A stretch of DNA of 64,000 nt from Bacteroidota bacterium. Lineage in GTDB: Bacteria; Bacteroidota; Bacteroidia; Chitinophagales; Saprospiraceae. The DNA is taken from contig JAKOVW010000053.1 of the NCBI GenBank assembly GCA_029781865.1, positions 124,001 through 188,000 on the forward strand, read 5' to 3'. Under the pieces are notes generated by a model. It was not told the DNA's origin and did no database searches. It saw only the letters and a list, made by a program, of their open reading frames with translations. How positions within the stretch are numbered: position 1 is the first letter of the stretch; each line of letters begins with the position of its first letter. Position numbers and translations under genes: made by a program. This document shows positions 54,307 through 62,955 of this stretch, piece after piece.

Positions 54307-55335
54307 TCAAATTTTACTCCTTTGCTTTTCCCATTCCCAGGCTGTTTTTAGAATGTCATCCAAACTTCTCGTTGGCATCCAATTCAATATGTCTTTAGCC
54401 TTACGGGTATTTGCATAAATCTCAGCGATATCACCGGGACGTCTTTCTCCCCGTATAAAATCTATGGGAATCCCACTTACCCGCTCAAAAGCATTAATGA
54501 CTTCCAATACACTCATGCCTTTTTCCATTCCCAGATTATAAGTATCGAATGAGCTGTGTTGCTTTCCATCCAGAAGATGTCTTAATGCCAGTGTGTGTGC
54601 ATGCGCTATGTCCATTACATGGATGTAATCCCGCACACAACTACCATCCGGTGTAGGATAATCTGTGCCAAATACCGTCATCGATTTCCTTTTTCCAATT
54701 GCTGTTTCAGTTAATACAGGTACCAGATTTAATGCAGGATTCGATGGTGCCTCCCCGATCAGTACAGATTCATGTGCACCTGCAGGATTAAAATAGCGAA
54801 GCGAAATTGATTTACCTTCAAATCCCGCAAAAAAATCCTGAATAATGAGTTCACCCATTTGCTTCGTCCTGCCATATGGCGAGCTGGTAGGTCTGAATTC
54901 GGCATCCTCCTTTACCGGCAAATCATTTGTGTTACCATAGACAGTACACGAAGAAGAAAAAATTAAATCAGGAATTTTACTGTACTTCATCCATTCAAGT
55001 ACCTCCAATAATCCGCCGATATTATTTTTATAATAGTCCAAAGGAAATTTCACAGATTCACCAACAGCCTTCAATGCAGCAAAATGAATTACTCCTGCAA
55101 TTTCTGGTTCCCGATCTGCTATGGCTTTCCATGAACCCGGAACGGATAAATCAATCTTATAATTTTCAATTTTCTTTCCTGTAATTTCTTCAATGCCTTT
55201 CAACACTTCTTCTTTGGAATTTATTAAAGAATCTACGCTAAACACATCAAAACCATTCTGAATCAGATCCACGATGGTGTGACTTCCGATGTATCCGCAC
55301 CCTCCGGTCACCATTACTTTATTGCGCTTGCTCAT
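54307..55335 (-). CDS. galE: UDP-glucose 4-epimerase
   Basis: 342 residues from the ATG at 55335. A TTG ten codons earlier is part of the uvrC frame region and is not used. The short-chain dehydrogenase features are MVTGGCGYIGSHT (NAD), SSSCTVYG (catalytic Ser/Thr) and YGRTK (catalytic Tyr and Lys), followed by LRYFNPAGAHES and DYIHVMDIAHAH. The enzyme interconverts UDP-glucose and UDP-galactose in the cytoplasm. It supplies sugar donors for the envelope glycans implied by the glycosyltransferases elsewhere in the window. The ATG overlaps the uvrC stop by 17 nt, so both are co-transcribed. Confidence 0.96.
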   Translation of the reverse strand: MSKRNKVMVTGGCGYIGSHTIVDLIQNGFDVFSVDSLINSKEEVLKGIEEITGKKIENYKIDLSVPGSWKAIADREPEIAGVIHFAALKAVGESVKFPLDYYKNNIGGLLEVLEWMKYSKIPDLIFSSSCTVYGNTNDLPVKEDAEFRPTSSPYGRTKQMGELIIQDFFAGFEGKSISLRYFNPAGAHESVLIGEAPSNPALNLVPVLTETAIGKRKSMTVFGTDYPTPDGSCVRDYIHVMDIAHAHTLALRHLLDGKQHSSFDTYNLGMEKGMSVLEVINAFERVSGIPIDFIRGERRPGDIAEIYANTRKAKDILNWMPTRSLDDILKTAWEWEKQRSKI

Positions 55336-57160
55336 TATCCTGTTTTTCTTTTTGCTGTAAATCAAAATAAGAAAAGATTTTTTTTGTAATCTCCTCCCCT
55401 ACTTCTTGTTTTAGATCTTCCCTATTTGCATTTCTGATTCCGGCTACAGACCCAAACTTTTTTAACAATTTCTGGGCGGTCTTTTCACCAACTCCCTTTA
55501 TATGCATCAACTCCGTTTTAATAAAATTTTTTGATCTCTGGTTGCGATGAAAACTAATTCCAAAACGATGCGCCTCATTTCTCAATTGTTGTATGAGTTT
55601 CAAAGATTCCGATTTCTTATTAATATGCAAGGGAATGGAATCGTTTGGAAAATAAATTTCCTCCAGTTTTTTCGCAATTCCGATTATGGAAAAACGGTCC
55701 TGCAATTTCAATTTTTCTATAGACTTTAAAGCAGCTGAAAGTTGCCCTTTGCCACCATCTATGATAACAAGCTGAGGAAGCTCCTGACCTTCTTCAAGCA
55801 AGCGACTATATCTTCTGTAAACTACCTCTTCCATTGAAGCAAAATCGTTTGGACCTTCAACAGATTTAATATTAAAATGACGGTAATCCTTTTTACTTGG
55901 CTTGGCATTCTTAAAAACCACACATGCTGCAACCGGATTGGTGCCTTGAATATTAGAATTGTCGAAACACTCGATATGCAAGGGAACATCTTTCAAGTGC
56001 AAATCATTTTGCAGGGTTTTCAAAATTCGTTCAGCAGGAGTCAACTTTCCACCCTTATTCATGCGCTCCCGCTTTTTTTGCAAGAGGTAGTATTGGATAT
56101 TACTGATTGATAAATCCAATAACTTTTTCTTATCGCCGGCTTTTGGAATTGTAATTATGGTTTCCTTCTCCGGAATGCTGATCTCAAACGGCACAATGAT
56201 TTCATTGGCAATGCTGTCAAATTTATCCCGTAATATCGGAATTGCCAGGGAAAGAATTTGCGAAGGATCTTCATCGCAATTTTTACTGGCTTCCATAGTA
56301 TACGTGTGAATCACAGCACCATCAATGACTTTTAAAAAATGGATGTATGCATCTTCTTCATCTATGGCAATTGAAAAAACATCCACATCTTTTATGGAAG
56401 TACTTACCACAGTGGACTTGCCCTGATAATCTTCAAACGCCGATAGATTCATTTTACATTGCTGGGCTTTTTCAAATTCCATGTGCTCTGCATGATAATT
56501 CATCTGTTCAACAAGATACTCGCGAACTTTCCGAAGATGTCCCTTCAGCATGTTTTTTATCTGTTCGATTTTATTTTTATACTCTTCAGCTGTTTCATAA
56601 TGCTGACAAGGACCATTGCAATTTTTTATATGATATTCAAGACAGACTTTGTATTTGTTTTTCTGCAATGCTGCCGGTGACAAATTGAGATTACACGTGC
56701 GTAATGGAAATAAGGTTTTGATCAGTTGAAGAATAATATCGGCTTTGTATTTTGAAGTATATGGACCAAAATAAACGGATCCATCCTTAATCAATTTACG
56801 GGTAAAAAACACTCTGGGAAAATCTTCTTTCTTAATACAGATATACGTATACGTCTTGCCATCCTTGAGCATGACATTATACCTGGGCTGATGAGTCTTT
56901 ATTAACGAATTTTCGAGCAAAAGGGCATCCTGCTCATTTTCCGTAATAGTAAATTCAATGTGTTTGGCATTGCGGACCAATGCTTTTGTTTTGGCAAGTG
57001 TGTATTTTTTATCTCCGAAATAGGAATTGAGTCTGTTTTTTAAATTTTTCGCTTTGCCTACATACAGAATTTCTTCCCGGACACCGATAAAACGATATAC
57101 GCCTGGATCTTTAGGGATTCCATCTACGATTAATTTATAATCATCACTATTCACAATCAC
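55319..57160 (-). CDS. uvrC: UvrABC excinuclease subunit C
   Basis: 613 residues, normal length. It has an N-terminal GIY-YIG nuclease domain (GVYRFIGVREEILYVGKAKN), a UVR helix-hairpin (HMEFEKAQQCKMNLSAFEDY), a RNase H-like nuclease (IECFDNSNIQGTNPVAACVV and VIIDGGKGQL with the catalytic Asp), and C-terminal helix-hairpin-helices (IKGVGEKTAQKLL). It makes both incisions in nucleotide-excision repair. The start is GTG at 57160, or GTG two codons on at 57154: a -7 box (TAATTTTG) overlaps the first GTG, so a near-leaderless transcript is possible. galE overlaps its end. Confidence 0.95.
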   Translation of the reverse strand: MIVNSDDYKLIVDGIPKDPGVYRFIGVREEILYVGKAKNLKNRLNSYFGDKKYTLAKTKALVRNAKHIEFTITENEQDALLLENSLIKTHQPRYNVMLKDGKTYTYICIKKEDFPRVFFTRKLIKDGSVYFGPYTSKYKADIILQLIKTLFPLRTCNLNLSPAALQKNKYKVCLEYHIKNCNGPCQHYETAEEYKNKIEQIKNMLKGHLRKVREYLVEQMNYHAEHMEFEKAQQCKMNLSAFEDYQGKSTVVSTSIKDVDVFSIAIDEEDAYIHFLKVIDGAVIHTYTMEASKNCDEDPSQILSLAIPILRDKFDSIANEIIVPFEISIPEKETIITIPKAGDKKKLLDLSISNIQYYLLQKKRERMNKGGKLTPAERILKTLQNDLHLKDVPLHIECFDNSNIQGTNPVAACVVFKNAKPSKKDYRHFNIKSVEGPNDFASMEEVVYRRYSRLLEEGQELPQLVIIDGGKGQLSAALKSIEKLKLQDRFSIIGIAKKLEEIYFPNDSIPLHINKKSESLKLIQQLRNEAHRFGISFHRNQRSKNFIKTELMHIKGVGEKTAQKLLKKFGSVAGIRNANREDLKQEVGEEITKKIFSYFDLQQKEKQDNEQAQ

Positions 57161-57167
57161 AAAATTA
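57160..57167 (-). promoter_or_regulatory. Candidate -7 box overlapping the uvrC start
   Basis: TAATTTTG on the minus strand; its last G is the first base of the GTG at 57160. No -33 element is visible, and a terminator lies just upstream. Confidence 0.3.
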
Positions 57168-57172
57168 AATAC

Positions 57173-57203
57173 AAAAGCCCAGGCTTGTAGTACCCGGGCT
57201 TTT
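57173..57203 (-). terminator. Terminator of the SPFH gene
   Basis: Inverted repeat AAAAGCCC (57173-57180) and GGGCTTTT (57196-57203) with a 15-nt loop, in the 65-nt gap between the SPFH stop and the uvrC start. The flanks are A/T-rich. Confidence 0.7.
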
Positions 57204-57225
57204 GATAGGGTTTATTTTCAGATAA

Positions 57226-58056
57226 TCAGGCCGAGGCTTCAACGACAGGAACGGTTTCCTTGTCTGAACACAAAACGACCATCAGATTACTTGCCAATCT
57301 GGCCTTTTCATGTGCATCCATAGCCACTATATTCTTTTCATCAAGCTGTTTTAATGCACCATCCACCATCCCGATCGCCCCTTCCACAATCTTATATCTG
57401 GCCGAAACTATAGCTTCTGCCTGCTGACGTCTTAACATGGCAGAGGCAATTTCAGGTGCATATGCGAGATAGCCAATGCGTGCTTCCAGAACCTCTATGC
57501 CAGCCATAATTAATCGCTCGCGCAATTCTTTTTCCAGCACATGACTTACCTCCTCTTCACCGGAACGAAGGGTGATTTCAGTATGATCATCCACATGATC
57601 ATAGGAAAAACTTCCTGCCAATTTTCGTACAGCTGCATCCGTTTGCACTTTTACAAAATGCATATAATCTTCCACTTCAAATTGCGCCTTAAAAGTATCT
57701 TTTACTTTCCATACAAGGATAACACCAATTTGAATTGGATTTCCTCTTTTATCGTTAACCTTTAATCGATCGCTCTCAAAATTTCTTGCGCGCAAGGATA
57801 CATTTCGTTTATAGAAAAACGGATTGGCCCAGAAGAATCCATCGGTTTTTACTGATCCTACATACTTTCCAAACAAGGTCATCACTTTTGAGCCATTTGG
57901 ATTGACGATGATAAAACCGCTAAAACATAAAAAGATAAGGAAACCTGCAAAGATCCAAATTATGGGTTCGGATAAAATCAAAGCCAATACCAATACAACG
58001 AGACTAAATATCAGTACTATCCAGCCTGAGATGGGTTTATACAATTTTTCATTCAT
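57226..58056 (-). CDS. SPFH/band-7 membrane protein
   Basis: 276 residues. Two N-terminal membrane helices (WIVLIFSLVVLVLALILS and IIWIFAGFLIFLCFSGFIIV) precede the SPFH domain: VNPNGSKVMTLFGKYVG, GFFWANPFF, ARNFESDRLKVND, and IQIGVILVWKVKDTF. The C-terminal third is coiled-coil (LRRQQAEAIVSARYKIVEG), with the E-A-x-I repeats of flotillin-like proteins. They form membrane microdomain scaffolds and often influence protease or envelope stability. The start ATG at 58056 is clear. A terminator follows the stop. Confidence 0.9.
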   Translation of the reverse strand: MNEKLYKPISGWIVLIFSLVVLVLALILSEPIIWIFAGFLIFLCFSGFIIVNPNGSKVMTLFGKYVGSVKTDGFFWANPFFYKRNVSLRARNFESDRLKVNDKRGNPIQIGVILVWKVKDTFKAQFEVEDYMHFVKVQTDAAVRKLAGSFSYDHVDDHTEITLRSGEEEVSHVLEKELRERLIMAGIEVLEARIGYLAYAPEIASAMLRRQQAEAIVSARYKIVEGAIGMVDGALKQLDEKNIVAMDAHEKARLASNLMVVLCSDKETVPVVEASA

Positions 58057-58264
58057 ATAATTGATTTGAATAATTTCAGGAAATAAACAGCAGCAAGATT
58101 CTCATTTTCTATTCCGAACATAATTACTGCCTGATAAAATACCACTTATTCTCCACTTATACGCGAATTCTGTTCAAGCTCCTTCAGAGATAACATTCAT
58201 CTATAATTGCGTTTTGTATTTCTTTTTGTATACTGAATTTCCGTTTGGCACCTCTTCTGAAGGT

Positions 58265-59353
58265 TTACTTTTTTCCTTTTAGCAGATCATTGCTTTTCTT
58301 TGTTCCAGAATTCAATTCTTTTGTTTCCATTTGCTTGTAATCATAGCCTTTTAATTTGTGAAGATCGGCTTCAGCAGCAATGTAGGGCATCTGATTCCAA
58401 TATGGACTTGCTATAATTTTTTCGAGAGATTCTTTGTACTTGACATCCTTATTCTCCAAAAAAGCTTTAACCGCAACGGCATACGCTTTAATGGACCATT
58501 CTCTCGCTTCATTAGAAGATTGAGGCAATTTGTTTAAATCCACTAATTCAGATTCGCTTATTACACCCTTATAATACAACAAGGCATCCAGATATGGTTT
58601 TGTAACCTGTGATATAAACATTTTCGGATCCACGGATTCCAGAATCTGATCGGCTTCTTTGCCTCTTCCGGATCTTTTATAGGCCTGGTATTGCCAGTAA
58701 TAGGACATGCAATGCAAATCAGGATTGGTAGAAAAATCAGTACATACTTCAAACATTTTTTCTGCATTTGAAAAATCACCCTGTGCCTGAAATGCAAGTC
58801 CCATCCATTTATAAATCTCATAATGCAATGTTGCATTGATCTTCTTTTCATCCTCCGTTTTGTCCAGCATTCCTTTGACGTCTTTTTGCCCTTCGATACC
58901 TTTTCCGGCTTTCCAGAAGTCATTGACGGCTGCACCAAACTGACGAGCCTCAACGGATGCAATTCCCCTGAGATAATATAACTCTGCTGTATTTGGAAAT
59001 TGCTCAATTCCCTTACCGAGCACCTGCAAGGCATTTTCCACCAAACCGGATTTTAAACATTGTGCTCCATAGTTCAGATAAGGTTTCACTTCCGTTAGAT
59101 GGCCCAGGTAGTTCATACGGGCAGCATCGACATCTGCTTTATTCTTTTTAACGATGGAGTCAGGTTCGGGAATTCTCAATAACCTTTTGCCATCCACGGT
59201 AACGGCAAAGGTCTCTCCGGCTAATTCTGATTCAGTTGGAGCAGCCACTCCCTGTGCCTGACTTCCCGATGATTTTGAATCCTGTTTACAGGAATCTGAT
59301 GTTAAGATTATACCCAGTAAAACCAATCCGGAAAACCATTTTTTAACTACCAT
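58265..59353 (-). CDS. TPR lipoprotein
   Basis: 362 residues. The signal peptide ends with the lipobox LTSDSC at Cys22 (MVVKKWFSGLVLLGIILTS). After an Ala/Ser-rich linker lie tetratricopeptide units: PYLNYGAQCLKSGLVENALQ, TAELYYLRGIASVEARQFGA and YEIYKWMGLAFQAQGDF, at residues 95-230. No catalytic motif is visible. It is expected on the periplasmic face of a membrane as an assembly scaffold, perhaps for an outer-membrane machine; the partner is unknown. It diverges from a lipoprotein gene at 59520. Confidence 0.8.
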   Translation of the reverse strand: MVVKKWFSGLVLLGIILTSDSCKQDSKSSGSQAQGVAAPTESELAGETFAVTVDGKRLLRIPEPDSIVKKNKADVDAARMNYLGHLTEVKPYLNYGAQCLKSGLVENALQVLGKGIEQFPNTAELYYLRGIASVEARQFGAAVNDFWKAGKGIEGQKDVKGMLDKTEDEKKINATLHYEIYKWMGLAFQAQGDFSNAEKMFEVCTDFSTNPDLHCMSYYWQYQAYKRSGRGKEADQILESVDPKMFISQVTKPYLDALLYYKGVISESELVDLNKLPQSSNEAREWSIKAYAVAVKAFLENKDVKYKESLEKIIASPYWNQMPYIAAEADLHKLKGYDYKQMETKELNSGTKKSNDLLKGKK

Positions 59354-59519
59354 AATTATTCAATTTAATAGGCAAAATTCCAAATAAAAAGGCTGCCAGA
59401 ATCACCCTTTGAGAGATGTTAACAAATATTCATATCTTGGGGTTGCAAGCATGTCTGAATCAATTTATATGATTGTTAAAACCTGAATAGAAATCCAATT
59501 CAAACGAAAATAAATTTTA

Positions 59520-60227
59520 TTGAAACGAATATCATCCTGGCACTTTTTCCAATTCATCTTTTACCTGCAAATTTTCTTCACCAGTTGCAGGAATGAAGAA
59601 TCCGTCTATAATCCATGCCTTAAACATTACCAAACTGAAGACTTCAGGCCCTCCAGTGTCAGTTTAAGCTGGGCCGCTTTTTCAGACCATCAAAACCTTA
59701 TTTTTGAAAATGAAAACGGTGAACAAACAAAATTTACTGTGACTACTGCAAATGAGATCACGGAAAGTTTAAAATCGCTATTTATCATAGTGTGTCCTGA
59801 GGATAGTTTTCAAACCAGTGAAGTGAATTATAAAACTTTTGAATATCTAACTATATGCAATAAGACTGAAGGAAAAACATCGCTGAATGCCATTCTCGTT
59901 CATCTTGATGTAATCCTTGATGAACTACACAGCAATTTGGATAAAGTAAAACTTGCAGATATTGTAAATATCGATTTTCGGGTTAAACCAAACGGAAGTT
60001 CAGATTCAACCACAACGCGGATTCTGGAATTCCCTGTTTTAGAAAGAGGCTATAAAGATGCCCTTTCTGCAGCCTATCTTCATCTTGACAGTATCCATCT
60101 GAATCACCAGGTATTTTACGATGTTTATTTTAATTATGACAACAGTGAACAATTAAAAGTTTATTACTCCCGGGCGGGATTGCTCGCCTTCCAAATTGAC
60201 GGAGAATTATTTGTGAAAAAACCATAA
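59520..60227 (+). CDS. Hypothetical lipoprotein
   Basis: 235 residues from a TTG at 59520. The N-terminus MKRISSWHFFQFIFYLQIFF followed by TSCRNEE gives a lipoprotein signal with FTSC at Cys23. The rest is soluble, with strand-like stretches (IVNIDFRVKPNGSS, QVFYDVYFNYD, LKVYYSRAGLLAFQIDGE) and no motif that I recognise. It is likely anchored in the periplasm. It stands between the TPR lipoprotein and the CRTAC1-type gene. Confidence 0.65.
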   Translation: MKRISSWHFFQFIFYLQIFFTSCRNEESVYNPCLKHYQTEDFRPSSVSLSWAAFSDHQNLIFENENGEQTKFTVTTANEITESLKSLFIIVCPEDSFQTSEVNYKTFEYLTICNKTEGKTSLNAILVHLDVILDELHSNLDKVKLADIVNIDFRVKPNGSSDSTTTRILEFPVLERGYKDALSAAYLHLDSIHLNHQVFYDVYFNYDNSEQLKVYYSRAGLLAFQIDGELFVKKP

Positions 60228-60379
60228 ATTTCAGGATGCTTTAGCCTAAAGAAAAACACTATAATTTCTTAAATTTTTATTAAAATATTTTTCCTTGTAA
60301 AATAATTCGCAATTTTTTTTAATGCTGCAAATTCAAAGTTGATTACCAGATATTAATAAACCATTTGCGCTAAATTTTG

Positions 60380-60387
60380 TATTTTTG
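60380..60387 (+). promoter_or_regulatory. Bacteroidota -7 box before the CRTAC1-type gene
   Basis: TATTTTTG, an exact TAnnTTTG match, 64 nt before the ATG at 60452. It overlaps the TTG (60377) that opens the longest frame, which supports the later start. Confidence 0.5.
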
Positions 60388-60451
60388 TTTGTCCGATCAG
60401 GAAGGATTGAAAACATCAATTGCAATTCTTTACCCATTCAAAGTTAATTTC

Positions 60452-62767
60452 ATGAATTCAGATTTGAACTATTTAAACTTCATCTCCAGGTTTAAGAAAC
60501 ACATTAAACTTGTTTATCATTTACCGCAATATGCCGTAAATTTAATGACCTTAGTTATTCTTATTTCTGCAGTATTTTTCTTAGAATCCTGTAACTCAAA
60601 AAAAGAGAATACAGAAGAAATGATCCGTCTACTTGCAGAAACCAACAAAACTTTTCAGGACAAAGACAATCCTTTTTCTTTAGATATAGCCATTTCGAAT
60701 TACAATAGTAAACTGGGCGGGATCATGGATCCGGCAGATCGTTTTGAAGTGCAATTTGCATTGGGCAATGCGTTGTTAAAAAAAGGGAAAGAGCAGGAAG
60801 CGATAGATGTTTTGAATAATGCAATCAGCCTTGCCGATGATCCATACAATCCTAAAATTGCAAGTTTAATGCGAACTCTCGCAATTGCCCATATGCGCAT
60901 GGGAGAACGCAAAAATTGTTTGACGAATCATTCTGTAGAATCCTGCATCATTCCTATTCGGGGAAACGGCATTCACAAAGATCAGTCCGGATCAAGAAAT
61001 GCTATTGGCATCTTAAAAAATATTTTAAACATCAATCCACAGGATTACGAATCCCGATGGTTATTGAATATTGCCTATATGACCGTTGGTGAGTATCCGG
61101 AACAGGTCCCGGAAAAATATTTAATTCCAGGACTTGCCAAAGACACGTCGAATCTTCCCATAAAATCTTTTCTAGACATTGCACCGGCTCTTGGTTTGAA
61201 TATCAGAAATAATGCAGGTGGCGCAATCGTAGAAGACATGAATAACGATGGTTATCTGGATATCATTACCTCAGATTCCAAAATCGACAAGCCAATGCAT
61301 TACTTTCAGAATGATAAAAAAGGAGGATTTATTGATTTATCTGAAAAATCAGGCTTATCTAAATTTGTTGGCGGCCTCAATATGCTTCTGGCGGATTATG
61401 ACAATGATGGTGATCCGGATATTCTGGTACTGCGCGGCGGTTGGTGGAGCAGATTTGGAAGACATCCTCATTCATTATTAAGAAATAACGGCGACGATAC
61501 CTTTTCAGATGTAACCATTACCAGCGGATTGTTTTCCAAACACCCTACACAAACCGGAGTTTGGGCCGATTTTAACAATGATGGATGGCTGGATTTATTC
61601 ATTGGAAATGAAACAACCAATAAATCCGATCCGGATCCATGCGAGCTCTTCATCAGCAACAAAAATGGAACATTCACTGAAGTCGCCGCTAAAGCTGGCT
61701 GTCAAATTGCAGATTACATCAAAGGGGTGTCTGCGGGGGATTACAACAATGACGGCCTTACCGATCTGTGTTTATCTAGTGTTAGTGCGCTTGGAAAAAG
61801 AACGCTTCTTAAAAATACCGGCATTAAAGGTAAAATTCCCCAGTTTGTTGATGTGTCAAAAGAATCCGGTTTGAGAGATGTCGACGTGCGTACTTTTCCA
61901 ATCTGGTTTTGGGATTACAATAATGATGGTTGGCTGGATATTTTTGTGTGTGGTTATGAATCCGCTATTTCAATTGCACATACTGCATGTACCGAAGCAT
62001 TGAACATGCCGAACAAAGCAAGTGCTATGTATTTGTACAAAAATAATAAGGATGGCACATTCACTAATGTCTCCAAAGAAGCAGGACTGGATAAAAATAT
62101 TTTTGCCATGGGTTCAAATTTTGGCGATATAGACAATGATGGTTATCTGGATTTTTATCTTGGCACAGGTAATCCGGAATTTAGTTCATTGATTCCAAAC
62201 CGACTTTTCAAAAACATGGGTAATGAAACGTTTACCGACATCACCATTCCGGCCCGTGTTGGCAACTTGCAAAAAGGACATGGCGTTGCCTTTGCAGATA
62301 TAGATAATGATGGAGATCAGGACATTTTTATTGAAATGGGAGGAGCCTATCCGGGAGATGCGTATTATAATTCTCTCTACCTGAATCCGGGTCAAAATAA
62401 AAATAACTGGATTAACATTCGACTGATCGGAACGGAAACGAATCGATCTGCAATCGGCACGAGACTCAAACTGAGTTTCAAAGAAAATGGAATTCAACGC
62501 ACGGTTTACAGGGATGTCAACACAGGTGGAAGTTTTGGTTGCTCTTCGTTGCGCAGAGAAATAGGAATCGGCCAGGCAGAGATCATCGATGAAATTGAAA
62601 TTACCTGGCAAAAAACTAAAAAAGTGCAACTCCTCAAGAATGTAAAACCGAATCAATTCATAACGATTAAGGAAGGCGAACCTGATTTCAAAATGATAGA
62701 ATTAAAAGACTTAAACTTTATTGGAGATAGTTCAAAAGTCAAAATGTGTAAACCAGCTCCACTTTAA
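60452..62767 (+). CDS. CRTAC1-type protein: FG-GAP propeller plus ASPIC/UnbV domain
   Basis: 771 residues from the ATG at 60452; the longer frame from TTG 60377 would start on a promoter, and an ATG at 60545 would give a shorter lipoprotein signal. A hydrophobic segment ending in the lipobox FLESC (Cys near residue 47) indicates a lipoprotein. A TPR stretch follows (VQFALGNALLKKGKEQEAIDVL). Then come seven calcium-binding FG-GAP/VCBS units such as DMNNDGYLDI, DYDNDGDPDI, DFNNDGWLDL and DIDNDGDQDI, a likely seven-bladed propeller. The C-terminus is the ASPIC/UnbV domain (NWINIRLIGTETNRSAIGTR, DEIEITWQKTKKVQ). Such proteins are frequent in marine Bacteroidota; function unknown. Confidence 0.88.
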   Translation: MNSDLNYLNFISRFKKHIKLVYHLPQYAVNLMTLVILISAVFFLESCNSKKENTEEMIRLLAETNKTFQDKDNPFSLDIAISNYNSKLGGIMDPADRFEVQFALGNALLKKGKEQEAIDVLNNAISLADDPYNPKIASLMRTLAIAHMRMGERKNCLTNHSVESCIIPIRGNGIHKDQSGSRNAIGILKNILNINPQDYESRWLLNIAYMTVGEYPEQVPEKYLIPGLAKDTSNLPIKSFLDIAPALGLNIRNNAGGAIVEDMNNDGYLDIITSDSKIDKPMHYFQNDKKGGFIDLSEKSGLSKFVGGLNMLLADYDNDGDPDILVLRGGWWSRFGRHPHSLLRNNGDDTFSDVTITSGLFSKHPTQTGVWADFNNDGWLDLFIGNETTNKSDPDPCELFISNKNGTFTEVAAKAGCQIADYIKGVSAGDYNNDGLTDLCLSSVSALGKRTLLKNTGIKGKIPQFVDVSKESGLRDVDVRTFPIWFWDYNNDGWLDIFVCGYESAISIAHTACTEALNMPNKASAMYLYKNNKDGTFTNVSKEAGLDKNIFAMGSNFGDIDNDGYLDFYLGTGNPEFSSLIPNRLFKNMGNETFTDITIPARVGNLQKGHGVAFADIDNDGDQDIFIEMGGAYPGDAYYNSLYLNPGQNKNNWINIRLIGTETNRSAIGTRLKLSFKENGIQRTVYRDVNTGGSFGCSSLRREIGIGQAEIIDEIEITWQKTKKVQLLKNVKPNQFITIKEGEPDFKMIELKDLNFIGDSSKVKMCKPAPL

Positions 62768-62955
62768 TTCAGAGCTATTGCTATCGCCTATTTTTTAGAA
62801 TCGATTTCAACTCAGGGTAAATTCAATGTTGAATTGTTTTGCGTTTCAGGGATATTAAACTGACCTACATTCTAAAAGTTTCAAATCATTTAAAACTTAA
62901 TCTTTATCTTTATAGTCCATTTATTCCGGTCTTGATTCATACATTAAACCAGCTT

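Noticed and set aside
60377-60451. Longer N-terminus for the CRTAC1-type protein (TTG at 60377)
   Set aside because: The TTG overlaps a TATTTTTG -7 box and the added residues look like random sequence.
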